Source: CAWJPW01 sp963844845 | GTDB taxonomy: Bacteria; Acidobacteriota; Thermoanaerobaculia; Thermoanaerobaculales; Sulfomarinibacteraceae | Direction of reading: 5' to 3' | DNA: 64,000 nt | Assembly (NCBI GenBank): GCA_963844845.1 | Contig: CAWJPW010000005.1 | Coordinates: forward strand, 1 to 64,000 | In this document: one piece after another, positions 45,058-54,570 of the stretch | Layout: every line of letters begins with the position of its first letter | How positions within the stretch are numbered: the stretch's first letter is position 1 | The notes under the pieces: generated by a model | What the model saw: only the letters and a program-made list of their open reading frames with translations | Databases searched by the model: none | What the model was told of the DNA's origin: nothing | Position numbers and translations under genes: made by a program

Positions 45058-47868
45058 ATGAACCCCCTGCACGAGCTGATCGAACACGGCCAGAGCTGCT
45101 GGCTCGACAACCTCACCCGCACCATGATCCACGACGGCACCCTCGCTCGTCGCCTGCGCGACGATGGGCTGCGCGGCGTCACCTCGAACCCGGCGATCTT
45201 CAACAAGGCGATCTCCGGCGGCACCGCCTACGAGGGGCAGATCCGCGAGCTGGTGGGGGAGGGCCTTCCGGTGGAGGCGATCTACGAGCGCCTCGTCGTC
45301 ACGGATGTCCGGGACGCCTGTGACGTGCTCCGAGGGGTATACGACGAGTCCGAGGGCAGAGACGGGTTCATCAGCCTGGAGGTCTCCCCGTACCTCATCC
45401 ACGACACCGAGGCCACCATCGCCGAGGCCCGCCGCCTGTTCCGATCGGTGGACCGCCCCAACGTGCTCATCAAGATTCCCGGCAGCCAGGCCGGCGTCCC
45501 TGCCATCGAGCAGATGCTCTACGAGGGCGTCAACGTGAACGTCACGCTGCTGTTTGCCATCGATGCCTACGAGGCAGTGGCCGAGGCCTACGTCCGTGCG
45601 ATGGGGCGAAGGCTGGACGAGAACAAGCCGGTGGAGAGGGTGGCGTCGGTGGCGAGCTTCTTCCTGAGCCGCATCGACGTGCTTGTCGACCAGCTCCTGG
45701 GACACCGCATCGATCCTGCCGACACAACCGGCGCCGGTCCGCGTCCCGAGCAGCTCCTGGGCAAGGCCGCAGTGGCCAACGCCAAGCTCGCTTACCAGAG
45801 CTTCCAGAGGATTTTCTCCGGCGAGCGGTGGCGACGCCTGGACGCGGCGGGGGCGCGGGTGCAGCGGGTGCTGTGGGCCTCCACCAGCACCAAGGACCCG
45901 CTCTACTCTGATGTCCGCTACGTGGAGCCGCTGATCGGACCTGACACCGTGAACACCATGCCCGATGAGACCATCGCGGCCTTCGCCGACCACGGACGCG
46001 TCGCCTCGGGCACGGTGACCACCGGCGTTGACGAAGCGCGTCACGTGATGGACGCCCTCGCCGAGGTCGGGATCGACATGCAGGCCGTCACCTGGCAGCT
46101 GCTCAACGAGGGGGCGCAGAAGTTCATCGATCCCTTCGACAGTCTCATGGCCACCATCGAGCGGCAACGCCAGCAGGTGCTCGGCGGCGGACGCCGGAGC
46201 TACGACGCGGGGGAGAGCGGGGCCGGGGCCCGCGCCGCACTGGCGTCGTTCGACCGGCGCCAGATGGGCCGTCGGCTGTGGGCCAAGGACCCCACGGTAT
46301 GGCACGCCAGCGGCGACGCCGCGAAGGTCGTCCGCAACCGGCTGGGCTGGCTCGACAGCGTCGCCCTGTTCCGCGAGCGAGCGGGCGAGCTCACCGCCTT
46401 CGCCCACGCCGCCAAGGACGAGGGCATCCGTCACGTGGTGCACCTCGGGATGGGCGGCTCGAGCCTGTGCCCCGAAGTGGCCCACGAGATCTTCGGAGCG
46501 GCCCCGGGCTGGCCGGAGCTCATCGTCCTCGACAACACCGACCCCGACGCGGTGCGCGACGTGGAGAAGCGGATCGAGCTCGGTGCGAGCCTCTTCATCG
46601 TCGCAAGCAAGTCCGGCACCACCACCGAGACGTTGAGCTTCTACCGCTACTTCTGGGAGCGCACCAGGCAGACCGGTCTCGAGCCGGGTCCTCACTTCGT
46701 CGCCATCACCGACGCCGACACGCCGCTCGAGGAGGAGGCGAAGGCGCAGGGGTTCCGACACGCATTCATCAACCCCGGGGACATCGGCGGCCGCTACTCC
46801 GCACTCTCCTACTTCGGCCTGGTGCCGATGGCGCTCATGGGCATGGACGTGGGCGAGCTGCTCGCGCGCGCACACCAGGAGGCCATCGGCTGCGGCGGCG
46901 TCGTGCCCGGAGCCTCCAACCCCGGGGTCCACCTGGGCGCAGTGATCGGCATGCAGGCGAGGGCAGGGCGCGACAAGCTCACCTTTCAGCTGGGCCGGCC
47001 GGTGGCCGCCTTCGGCTACTGGGTCGAGCAGCTCATCGCCGAGAGCACCGGCAAGCATGGCCGTGGCATCCTGCCGGTGGAGGAAGAGGAGCTGGGGGAG
47101 CCCGGCGTGTACGGCTCGGACCGCCTGTTCGTGGGGTTGACGCTCGCCGACGACGGCCCCGACGGCGGGCTCGACCGCCTCGCCGCGGCGGGCCACCCGG
47201 TTGTGCGGATCGCCCTCGCCGACCGGCTCGACCTGGGTGCCCAGTTCTTCCGCTGGGAGATGGCCACCGCCGTGGCCGGCGCAGTCATCGGGGTCAACCC
47301 CTTCGACGAGCCCAACGTGGCGGAGAGCAAGAAGAACACCCATGACCTCCTGGAGCAGTGGAAGACGGAGAGGGGCTTCAATGTCGGCGGGCCCAGCGCC
47401 AGCGGAGACGGCCTCGAGGTGTACGGCGGCGCAGGCGGGTCGCCGGGCGCCGTGCTTCGGGGCCTTCTGGACGGCGCCTCGGCGGGGGACTACGTGGCCT
47501 TGCTTGCCTACTTCACCCGCCGCCCGGAGCGCCACAGCCGCCTCCAGAAGCTGCGCCACGTGATCCGCGAGCGCCGCAAGGTGGCCACGACTTTGGGCTA
47601 TGGCCCGCGCTACCTGCACTCCACCGGTCAGCTGCACAAGGGCGGTCCCGATACCGGCGTCTTCGTGGTCCTCACCGCCGATCCCTCGGCCGACCTGGCG
47701 ATCCCGGGATCCGAGTACGGCTTCGCCACCCTGCGGCGGGCGCAGGCGCTGGGGGACTACCGCTCCCTGGTGGACCACGGTCGGCGGGTGGTGAGGATCC
47801 ACCTGGGTCGCGACGTGGAGCGTGGCCTCGAGACTCTCCTGGAGGCGGTGGAAGGAGGCGGACGATGA
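45058..47868 (+). CDS. tal-pgi: transaldolase-glucose-6-phosphate isomerase fusion
   Basis: A bifunctional 936-residue enzyme. Residues ~1-385 are a transaldolase: WLDNLTR with the catalytic Asp ~17, GVTSNPAIF, the Schiff-base lysine in VLIKIPGS (Lys ~139), and NVNVTLLFAIDAY. Residues ~400-936 are a phosphoglucose isomerase: HLGMGGSSLCPEV (~462), a SKSGTTTET sugar-phosphate loop (~518) and a late HSTGQLHKGG segment. The fusion couples transaldolase output (fructose-6-phosphate) to glucose-6-phosphate. The next gene consumes that product, so the pair can run a cyclic pentose phosphate route. The ATG has GGAG 7-8 bases upstream. It ends ATGA-coupled to zwf. Confidence 0.97.
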   Translation: MNPLHELIEHGQSCWLDNLTRTMIHDGTLARRLRDDGLRGVTSNPAIFNKAISGGTAYEGQIRELVGEGLPVEAIYERLVVTDVRDACDVLRGVYDESEGRDGFISLEVSPYLIHDTEATIAEARRLFRSVDRPNVLIKIPGSQAGVPAIEQMLYEGVNVNVTLLFAIDAYEAVAEAYVRAMGRRLDENKPVERVASVASFFLSRIDVLVDQLLGHRIDPADTTGAGPRPEQLLGKAAVANAKLAYQSFQRIFSGERWRRLDAAGARVQRVLWASTSTKDPLYSDVRYVEPLIGPDTVNTMPDETIAAFADHGRVASGTVTTGVDEARHVMDALAEVGIDMQAVTWQLLNEGAQKFIDPFDSLMATIERQRQQVLGGGRRSYDAGESGAGARAALASFDRRQMGRRLWAKDPTVWHASGDAAKVVRNRLGWLDSVALFRERAGELTAFAHAAKDEGIRHVVHLGMGGSSLCPEVAHEIFGAAPGWPELIVLDNTDPDAVRDVEKRIELGASLFIVASKSGTTTETLSFYRYFWERTRQTGLEPGPHFVAITDADTPLEEEAKAQGFRHAFINPGDIGGRYSALSYFGLVPMALMGMDVGELLARAHQEAIGCGGVVPGASNPGVHLGAVIGMQARAGRDKLTFQLGRPVAAFGYWVEQLIAESTGKHGRGILPVEEEELGEPGVYGSDRLFVGLTLADDGPDGGLDRLAAAGHPVVRIALADRLDLGAQFFRWEMATAVAGAVIGVNPFDEPNVAESKKNTHDLLEQWKTERGFNVGGPSASGDGLEVYGGAGGSPGAVLRGLLDGASAGDYVALLAYFTRRPERHSRLQKLRHVIRERRKVATTLGYGPRYLHSTGQLHKGGPDTGVFVVLTADPSADLAIPGSEYGFATLRRAQALGDYRSLVDHGRRVVRIHLGRDVERGLETLLEAVEGGGR

Positions 47869-49388
47869 GCGGCGGCGACCAGCAGATCACCTCGACGGCC
47901 ACCGGCCTGGCCCAATGTCATGCTCCCGATCCTTGCGTTGCCGTGATCTTCGGGGCGTCAGGCGACCTCACCCGCCGCGAGCTGATCCCTTCGTTGTACG
48001 AGCTCTTCCGTGAGGGCCTGCTGCCCGAGCCGTTCGCGGTCGTCGGCTTCGCCCGCCAGGAGGTGAGCGACGAGGAGTTTCGGCAGGCCATGCGCAAGGC
48101 GGTAGGGGCGACGGGATCGGCGGGAGGACGGTGGGGCGACTTCGCTCGGAGCCTGTACTACGTCACGGGCAACTTCAATGCCGACGCCGGTGACGACTAC
48201 ACGCGGCTGGCGCAGAAGATCGCCCGGGTCCGCGACGAGCGCGGCATTCCCGACAACGTCTTTTTCCACCTCGCGACGCCGGCCGGCTTCTTCGGGACCA
48301 TCGCCGAGAGGCTCGCTGGCTGCGGGCTGGCCCACTCCGAGGACGGTTGGCGACGGCTGGTGATCGAGAAACCGTTCGGTGAGAACCGCGCCTCGGCGCG
48401 CGAGCTGGACCGCCAGCTGCGCTCCGTCTTCGAGGAGGAGCAGATCTACCGGATCGACCACTTCCTCGGCAAGGAAACGGTCCAGAACATGCTCGTCTTC
48501 CGCTTCGCCAACCCGTCCTTCGAGCCCATCTGGAATTGGCACTTCATCGACCACGTGCAGATCACCGTGGCCGAGGACATCGGTATCGGAACCCGGGCGG
48601 GGTTCTACGAGTCCACCGGCGTAGTGCGTGACATGGTGCAGAACCACCTGCTCCAGCTGCTCGGCATGGTGGCCATCGATCCCCCCTTGCGCTTCGACGG
48701 CCCTTCGCTGCGCGACGAGACCGTGAAGGTGCTCCGGGCCGTGCAGCCGCCGGGCCCCGAGGGCTGGGTGCGCGGGCAGTACGACGCGGGCACCGTGAAC
48801 GGCGAGAGCGTCCGCGCCTACCGCGATGAGGACCACGTGGATGACGCGTCGGCCACCGCCACGTTCGCAGCCGTGCGCCTGACCATCGACAACTGGCGAT
48901 GGGCCGGCGTCCCGTTCTACCTGCGCACCGGCAAGCGGCTGGGGCGCAAGCTCACCGAGGTCACAGTCCACTTCAAGCCGACGCCGCACCTCATGTTCCC
49001 GTCGGCGGGACGCGAGCCCACCCAGTGCCACATCCTCACCTTCCGCCTCCAGCCGGAGGAGGGGATTCTGCAGACTTTCGTGGCCAAGCAGCCCGGTCCC
49101 GAGATCGCCCTTACGCCGGTCACCTCACGCTTCCTCTACGCCGAGACCTTCGGGGTCAAGGAGCCGCCGCGAGCGTACGCTTGGCTGCTGCACGACGTGA
49201 TCCAGGGGGATCAGACGCTGTTCGCGCGCTCCGACTGGATCGACCAGGCATGGTCCATCGTGGACCCCATAGTCTCCCGCTGGGAGGAGACCCCTCCTGA
49301 GGACTTTCCCAACTACGAGGCCGGCAGCATGGGGCCGGACGCGGCAGTGAAGCTCATCGCTGGCGACGGCCGTACGTGGGACGACTAG
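47865..49388 (+). CDS. zwf: glucose-6-phosphate 1-dehydrogenase
   Basis: The first step of the oxidative pentose phosphate pathway, giving NADPH (or NADH) and 6-phosphogluconolactone. Landmarks: IFGASGDLTRRELIPSLYEL (nucleotide-binding loop), the VIEKPFGENRASA segment, and the active-site RIDHFLGKETVQNML. The 507-residue length fits. The start at 47865 has GAAGGAGG and overlaps the previous stop by 4 bases, indicating strict co-translation with the fusion enzyme. No gnd or pgl is present in the window. Confidence 0.97.
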   Translation: MSGGDQQITSTATGLAQCHAPDPCVAVIFGASGDLTRRELIPSLYELFREGLLPEPFAVVGFARQEVSDEEFRQAMRKAVGATGSAGGRWGDFARSLYYVTGNFNADAGDDYTRLAQKIARVRDERGIPDNVFFHLATPAGFFGTIAERLAGCGLAHSEDGWRRLVIEKPFGENRASARELDRQLRSVFEEEQIYRIDHFLGKETVQNMLVFRFANPSFEPIWNWHFIDHVQITVAEDIGIGTRAGFYESTGVVRDMVQNHLLQLLGMVAIDPPLRFDGPSLRDETVKVLRAVQPPGPEGWVRGQYDAGTVNGESVRAYRDEDHVDDASATATFAAVRLTIDNWRWAGVPFYLRTGKRLGRKLTEVTVHFKPTPHLMFPSAGREPTQCHILTFRLQPEEGILQTFVAKQPGPEIALTPVTSRFLYAETFGVKEPPRAYAWLLHDVIQGDQTLFARSDWIDQAWSIVDPIVSRWEETPPEDFPNYEAGSMGPDAAVKLIAGDGRTWDD

Positions 49389-49448
49389 CTACTCCTCTGC
49401 AGGAGCACAGATGGAGCGGGTGACGGAGAGGTCTTGGAGGGGGCGGGC

Positions 49449-51329
49449 TCAACGAATCGGTGCGGGTCGAGTGGGGTGTGCCTCGTTGTCGGCTGGCAGC
49501 GGGCGGATCGCCACGGCGACGGCGCCGGGACCGGCATGGCTCCCGAGGGCGGCGCCGGTGTTCACCACCGGTATGTCGGCAACCCCGAGACGGCGCTCGA
49601 GCTCGTCGACGATGCGGCTCGCCGGCCCGGCGGCGTTGGCGTGGGCGACCATGACCCTGGCGGGGCTGCCCTTGGCGAGGTGGGCGGCCCGGCGCGCCAT
49701 GGCGCGGAGGGCGCGGTTGAAGCCGAAGGTGAAGCCCGCCAACCCGATGGAATGATCGGCCTTGAAGGTGAGGATCGGATTGAGGCCCATCATTTCGGCC
49801 ACACGGGCGACGCCGGGCCGCATGCGACCTCCGCGCACGATGTGATCGAGGGAGGGCAGGGCCAGGAAGACCCTCACCGTCCCGGCCACCTCACGGGCCA
49901 CGGCGGCCGCTTCGTCGAGGTCGGCGCCGGCGGCGAGCGCTTCGCCGACCGCCTCCGCCACCAGCCCTTGGGCGATGGAGATGTGGCCGGTGTCGACCAC
50001 ACAAATCCGCTCGGGGTCGACGTCCGTGGCAGCGCGCAGCGCAGCCTGGTAGGTGCCCGAGTGGCGAGCCGGCAGGTGGAGCGACACGATGCCCTCGTAG
50101 CGCTGGAGCAGATCCTCGTAGGTGGCGCGGAAGCGGCCAGGGGAGGGCTGTGACGTGGTCGGCAGAGCTGCTCGGCTCGCCAGACGCTGGTAGAACTGCG
50201 CCGGGGTGAGCTCGACGCCATCGAGGAAGCTCTCGTCGCCGAAGTTCACGGTGAGGGGCACGCTCACCGCAGCGAGCGCGAGCCGCTCCCGCTCGGGCAG
50301 GTCACAGGTGGAGTCCACCACCAAGGCGACTGGGGAAGTCCTGATTCCCACCTGCTGCAGCAGCATGTCGTCGACCTTGGTGTGCTCGAGCGTTCCGTGG
50401 GCGGCCAGAAGCGTGAAGAAGCGCTGGGGCAGGTTGGTATGGAGATGCACTCGCAGGCGGGAGCCGCCCCCGGCCACGACCAGCGAGTCGCCCAGATCAG
50501 CCACATCGTGGCCGACCACCTCTGGATCCAGGCCGGTGCCGGTGAGGAGTCCCTCGGAGCAGTAGCGGAACGCCGTCTCGAGCTCCGCGTGGGCGGCCAC
50601 GGAGGTCGAATCGAGCTCCAGCGTGAGGCCCTCGCCGTTCCAGTCGGCGGCGTGTCGGTCGTGGAGTAGGGTCGAGATCCCTTCGAGGAAGTAGACGAAG
50701 CCCTGAGCCCCGGCGTCCACCACCCCGTGCTTGCGGAGGACCTCCAGCTGCCGCTGGGTTGCGGCCAGCGCCTCGCGAGCGCTGACCTGGGCGCGTTTGA
50801 GAAGCTCGGCGAAGTCGTTGACTCGCGGCGCGTGCTCCTGGGCGGCCGACGCCCAGGCGCGCAGCACCGACAGGATGGTGCCCTCGCGCGGGGTCTGTAG
50901 CGCCCGCTGGGCGGCTGCTGCGGCGTGAGCGACGGCGGCGGCGAACTCCTCGGTGGAGACGTGTACTCGGTCGTGCACGGCATCGGCGAGGCCGTGGAGA
51001 AACTGGGCGAAGATCGCGCCCGAGCTGCCTCGGGCGTTGTCCAGCGCCGCGTCGGCAGCGGCACGTGCCGCCGCCGAGACCGAAACGGGCGGCTGGCCGT
51101 TGCAGCTGGCGGCTGCGGCCCGGAGGGTGGCAGCGAGGTTCGTGCCCGTGTCGGCGTCCGGTACCGGGAAGACGTTGATGCGGTTGAGAGCCTCCTGATG
51201 CCGCGCCACCGCCAGAGCACCAGCGCGGATCGCTCGGGCGAGCCGCGGCCCGTTGAGCTGGTGCACACCGGTGCCGACCATGCTCCCTTCGGCGGGCTGA
51301 GACCCGACGGCGCTGTCGTCAACTGTCAC
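49449..51329 (-). CDS. DAK2-DegV fusion (fatty acid kinase FakA-FakB-like)
   Basis: A 626-residue fusion. Residues ~20-215 form a DAK2/DhaL nucleotide-binding domain: INVFPVPDADTGTN (Mg-binding acids) and ALDNARGSSGAIFAQFL. Residues ~225-330 resemble the FakA middle/C-terminal domain (FRYCSEGLLTG, HDVADLGDSLVV, RVHLHTNLP). From ~335 a complete DegV/FakB lipid-binding domain follows: ALVVDSTCDLP, TTSQPSPG, SGTYQAA and IRGGRMRPG-like IVRGGRMRPG. In Firmicutes FakA and FakB are separate and phosphorylate exogenous fatty acids; here the kinase and fatty-acid carrier are one chain. I chose GTG 51329, with GGGAGGGG upstream, over TTG 51347. It is convergent with zwf. Confidence 0.9.
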   Translation of the reverse strand: MTVDDSAVGSQPAEGSMVGTGVHQLNGPRLARAIRAGALAVARHQEALNRINVFPVPDADTGTNLAATLRAAAASCNGQPPVSVSAAARAAADAALDNARGSSGAIFAQFLHGLADAVHDRVHVSTEEFAAAVAHAAAAAQRALQTPREGTILSVLRAWASAAQEHAPRVNDFAELLKRAQVSAREALAATQRQLEVLRKHGVVDAGAQGFVYFLEGISTLLHDRHAADWNGEGLTLELDSTSVAAHAELETAFRYCSEGLLTGTGLDPEVVGHDVADLGDSLVVAGGGSRLRVHLHTNLPQRFFTLLAAHGTLEHTKVDDMLLQQVGIRTSPVALVVDSTCDLPERERLALAAVSVPLTVNFGDESFLDGVELTPAQFYQRLASRAALPTTSQPSPGRFRATYEDLLQRYEGIVSLHLPARHSGTYQAALRAATDVDPERICVVDTGHISIAQGLVAEAVGEALAAGADLDEAAAVAREVAGTVRVFLALPSLDHIVRGGRMRPGVARVAEMMGLNPILTFKADHSIGLAGFTFGFNRALRAMARRAAHLAKGSPARVMVAHANAAGPASRIVDELERRLGVADIPVVNTGAALGSHAGPGAVAVAIRPLPADNEAHPTRPAPIR

Positions 51330-51406
51330 CGGGACCCCTCCCAGCAACTATAGCATCGGGTGAAGACCGCATCTTCCCGCTGCCGACGCGGTTTGCCGTA
51401 GACCGC

Positions 51407-52573
51407 TCACCGCACGTGGACACGATTTCGTCCGGCCCGTTTCGCGCGATAGAGGGCCTGGTCGGCTGCCTTCAGAACCTCGTCGGGATCCGCTTCGCGC
51501 CCCCGGCTGGCCGCCACCCCTGCGCTCACCGTCACCGTCACGCCGCGGCCGCCGCCTGAAGCAGGCTTGCGAGGTTTGCGCGACGGACGGTCCGGTGCGC
51601 GAACGACGAAGGGGGATGCCTCGATCACTGCTCGGACTTCGTCCACGTAGGGCGCCGCGTCAGCGGCGCGTCGTCCCGGGAAGACGATGGCAAACTCCTC
51701 GCCCCCGTAGCGAAACGAGCGCCCGCCTCCGCCGACCCGGGCGAGCTGAGCGGCCACCATGCGCAACACCTGGTCGCCGACCTCGTGACCGTAACGGTCG
51801 TTGACTGCCTTAAATCGATCCACGTCGACCATGGCGACGGCCAAGTCACCGTGGACCTGGGCGAGCGCGTCGTCCAGGGCTCGTCGCCCCGGCAGCCCGG
51901 TGAGGGGATCGTGATAGGCGAGCCGGTAGGAGGTCTCGATCATGGCCAGGAGGACCGTGCCGGCGGCTGCGGTCAGCAGCGTCGCGGCGCGCACAGGGTC
52001 AACGGCCGTGGCGGCCGTTGTGCCGGCCAGCGCGGCCCAGAGCAGGCCAGCCTCCGTTGCCGAGCGGCGTACGGCGAGGGCGACGAGGATGACCACGCCG
52101 GCGACCACCAGTGCTCCAAGGCGCGCCTGCGGCGTCGCCAGCGGCACGACCCAGGGTGCTGGCTCGGCGCCCCCAGCCAGCAGAGAGCCGAGGACCAACG
52201 GCTGGAGGACCAGGGCACCGAGATGGAGCAGCGGGCCGCGGGTCATGAGCGGACGGTCGGGCAGGGGAGCCAGCGCCGCGAGGTTGAGCGGCAGCACGAC
52301 GGCCAGGAGTGCGTGTGCCGGCGTGGACGGGTCCAGGGGGACCAGTCCTTGTCGTAGGAGCAGGCTCGACAGGGCCACTGCCACCGCCGCGAGGGCAGCG
52401 CGGCTGGCGCGGAACCGCCAGGCCAGAATCACCGTGAGCACCGCCAGGAGCTCGGGGAGACGTTCCACCAGGGGCTGCGACGCTGGTGTCACCCAGTCTG
52501 CTCCGGCCACCCACGCTGCCAGCACCAGCCCGGCACCGGCGAGGAAGGAGAAGCGGCCCTCGCTCACCACCAC
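51407..52573 (-). CDS. membrane-bound GGDEF diguanylate cyclase
   Basis: A cyclic-di-GMP synthase. The N-terminal ~215 residues form about seven membrane helices with no recognised sensor domain. The C-terminal GGDEF domain starts at YHDPLTGLPGRRAL (~220) and carries the signature RYGGEEF (~288-294), competent for catalysis. The inhibitory I-site (RxxD five residues before the signature) is absent, being Gly-rich there. A basic Pro/Lys insertion (PSRKPRKPASGG) lies before the VTVTVSAGVA strand. It starts within a run of GTG codons. Its gene neighbours give no input signal. Confidence 0.93.
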   Translation of the reverse strand: MVVSEGRFSFLAGAGLVLAAWVAGADWVTPASQPLVERLPELLAVLTVILAWRFRASRAALAAVAVALSSLLLRQGLVPLDPSTPAHALLAVVLPLNLAALAPLPDRPLMTRGPLLHLGALVLQPLVLGSLLAGGAEPAPWVVPLATPQARLGALVVAGVVILVALAVRRSATEAGLLWAALAGTTAATAVDPVRAATLLTAAAGTVLLAMIETSYRLAYHDPLTGLPGRRALDDALAQVHGDLAVAMVDVDRFKAVNDRYGHEVGDQVLRMVAAQLARVGGGGRSFRYGGEEFAIVFPGRRAADAAPYVDEVRAVIEASPFVVRAPDRPSRKPRKPASGGGRGVTVTVSAGVAASRGREADPDEVLKAADQALYRAKRAGRNRVHVR

Positions 52574-52707
52574 CTGCCCGCGCGGAGGTACAGTCGAAAA
52601 GTCCCTGCAGCGGCGTAGGGGGGTGGGCTGCGCATCGTGCTCTCCGACTACCTTAGCTCACGGCGTCGCGGCTTCACAGGGGGACCGGGTCCGGTCACAA
52701 TGCCCTC

Positions 52708-53430
52708 ATGCGGATCTTCGCCCTGGCCGACCTCCACCTCTCCAGCAGCGGCGCCAAGCCCATGGATGTCTTCGGCTCCCACTGGAGCGATCATCCTCGG
52801 CGTATGGCGGAGGCCTGGGACCGACTGGTGGAACAGTCGGACACCGTGCTGTGCCCCGGTGACCTTTCCTGGGCCACTCGGCTCGACGAGGCGGGACCCG
52901 ATCTCGCTTGGATCGGGGCCCGCCCTGGCCAAAAGATCCTGGGCAAGGGCAACCACGACCACTGGTGGAGCAGCATCACCAGGGTGCGCGAGGCCCTCCC
53001 GCCCGGCTGCCGGGCCCTACAGAACGATGCCGTCGATCTCGGGCCGGTGGTGGTGGCAGGCACCCGCGGCTGGGACGTCCCCGGCAGTGAGACCTTCGGC
53101 CCGGACGACCACAAGATCTATCTTCGCGAGGTGGGGCGTCTGCGTATGTCGTTGGAGGAGGCTCGCCGCATGGCCGGCGAACGCCCGATTCTCACCGCCC
53201 TGCACTACCCGCCGTTCGCCTCGGACGGGAGCGCGACCGGATTTACCGAGCTGGTAGAGGCACACCGGGTGGAGGTGTGCGTCTACGGGCACCTACACGG
53301 CGCCGAGGCTCACGCCACCGTTGTCGAGGGCTCGGTCCGCGGGGTCACCTATCGCTGCGTGGCCGCCGACTACGTCGACTTCCAACCCGTGCAGGTGTGG
53401 CCGCTTCCAGGCGACCCCGAGCTGGACTGA
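52708..53430 (+). CDS. calcineurin-like metallophosphoesterase
   Basis: A two-metal phosphoesterase, 240 residues, cytoplasmic (no signal). All metal motifs are intact: ADLHLS (D-x-H), GDLSWA, GKGNHDHWW (GNHD), HYPPF and YGHLHG (GH-x-H). The substrate is unknown; such proteins can be phosphodiesterases or nucleases. It is divergent from the diguanylate cyclase. About 300 bases without a supported gene follow. Confidence 0.9.
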   Translation: MRIFALADLHLSSSGAKPMDVFGSHWSDHPRRMAEAWDRLVEQSDTVLCPGDLSWATRLDEAGPDLAWIGARPGQKILGKGNHDHWWSSITRVREALPPGCRALQNDAVDLGPVVVAGTRGWDVPGSETFGPDDHKIYLREVGRLRMSLEEARRMAGERPILTALHYPPFASDGSATGFTELVEAHRVEVCVYGHLHGAEAHATVVEGSVRGVTYRCVAADYVDFQPVQVWPLPGDPELD

Positions 53431-53727
53431 CCGGGCCCTTCCGGTGTGAGCCCCGGCCGCTTCGTGGCACGGCACTCTCGTCCGTCTGCGGAACCTCACG
53501 AGCCCCTCCCTGCGACCCCGATAGCAGCGCCGCGAGCCGCGCGCAGCTCACGTCCTCACGTGGTGTGTCGGCCTTCGATCGCGCGGGCGGTGGAAGCGAA
53601 GAGGGGCTGCATCGGTTGTCGTGAAGGGGTTGCGGGAGGGACGCCGGAAGCAAGCTCGTCAGCGAACGGCTGGCGCTGGGGTGTGGTGCGTGGCGAAGGT
53701 CACGATCCAATGGCTGGGCGAGGGGTA
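53431..53727. other. gene-free interval
   Basis: Nearly 300 bases between two phosphoesterase genes on the same strand. An open frame runs through it in phase with the downstream gene, but it encodes Arg/Ala/Pro-rich sequence without family resemblance and lacks a ribosome site. No promoter could be placed with confidence. Confidence 0.35.
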
Positions 53728-54570
53728 ATGGTGGAAACCTGGGTGATCGGTGATGTCCACGGGTGCTTTGGTACCCTCGAGCGGCTGGTGGCACGGCTGC
53801 CCGGTCAGGATCGGCGACGTCTCCTGATGGTGGGCGATCTGGTGAATCGGGGACCGTCCTCGCTCGCAGTGCTGCGTTGGGCGGTGCGTCAGCCAGAGCT
53901 CGTCGCTGTCCTCGGCAACCACGACCTTCATCTCCTGGCGCGAGCCGCCGGCGTGGTCGAAGCGCTCCCGGGCGATACGCTGAATGAGGTCTTGGGAGCG
54001 CCGGATCGGGATGAGCTGCTGGCCTGGCTCTGCCAGCAGCCGCTGCTTCATCGCGAGGGCGACACGGTCGTTGTTCATGCCGGGGTGTGCCCCTCCTGGG
54101 GCCCCGATCGGGCCATGGGCTTGGCCGAAGCCACCGCCCGGGAGCTCGAGGGCGAAACCGGAGTCCGTCTGCTCGAGAGATTCGTCCGCAACCAGGGAAA
54201 CGGCTGGCGGTGCGACGAGTGCGGTGATCCCACGGGGGCCGCGCTGGCAATCTTGAGCGGAATTCGCACCGTGCGTCCGGGGGGAGGACCCTGCCGCGGC
54301 CATACCGGGCCGCCGGAGGAGGCCCCCGACGGCTGCCGCCCCTGGTTCTCGCTCCTGTCTTCGTCCTGGCGGGGGCTCACGGTGGTTTTCGGTCACTGGG
54401 CCGCCTTGGGGTTCAGGCGGTTCGAGGGTGTCGTCGCGCTTGATTCGGGCTGTGTATACGGGGGCCGCCTCACAGCGGTTCGCCTGGAGGACGGTGTCGT
54501 CCTCCAGCAGCCCCTCGCCAACGTCGATCGGACGCGCATGGAGGCGACCGCGCGTGGGGCTCCGCCGTGA
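53728..54570 (+). CDS. ApaH/PPP-type metallophosphatase, possibly bis(5'-nucleosyl)-tetraphosphatase
   Basis: A serine/threonine-phosphatase-fold enzyme of the ApaH branch, 280 residues. Motifs: VIGDVHGC, VGDLVNRGP, VLGNHDLHLLA, VVHAGVCPSW and VFGHWAALG. The order and the AILSGIRTV segment (where ApaH has LTRMRYC) favour symmetric Ap4A hydrolysis to ADP. A four-cysteine set (CDEC ~162/165, Cys ~189, Cys ~203) sits in the middle insertion and might bind zinc. I start at ATG 53728 with GAGGGG upstream; ATG 53710 is an alternative. It ends with a GTGA overlap with the next gene. Confidence 0.82.
   Translation: MVETWVIGDVHGCFGTLERLVARLPGQDRRRLLMVGDLVNRGPSSLAVLRWAVRQPELVAVLGNHDLHLLARAAGVVEALPGDTLNEVLGAPDRDELLAWLCQQPLLHREGDTVVVHAGVCPSWGPDRAMGLAEATARELEGETGVRLLERFVRNQGNGWRCDECGDPTGAALAILSGIRTVRPGGGPCRGHTGPPEEAPDGCRPWFSLLSSSWRGLTVVFGHWAALGFRRFEGVVALDSGCVYGGRLTAVRLEDGVVLQQPLANVDRTRMEATARGAPP

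Noticed and set aside
44986..47802. A 938-codon open frame on the minus strand
   Set aside because: Antisense to the transaldolase-Pgi fusion, whose motifs are unambiguous; the antisense translation has no recognisable domain.
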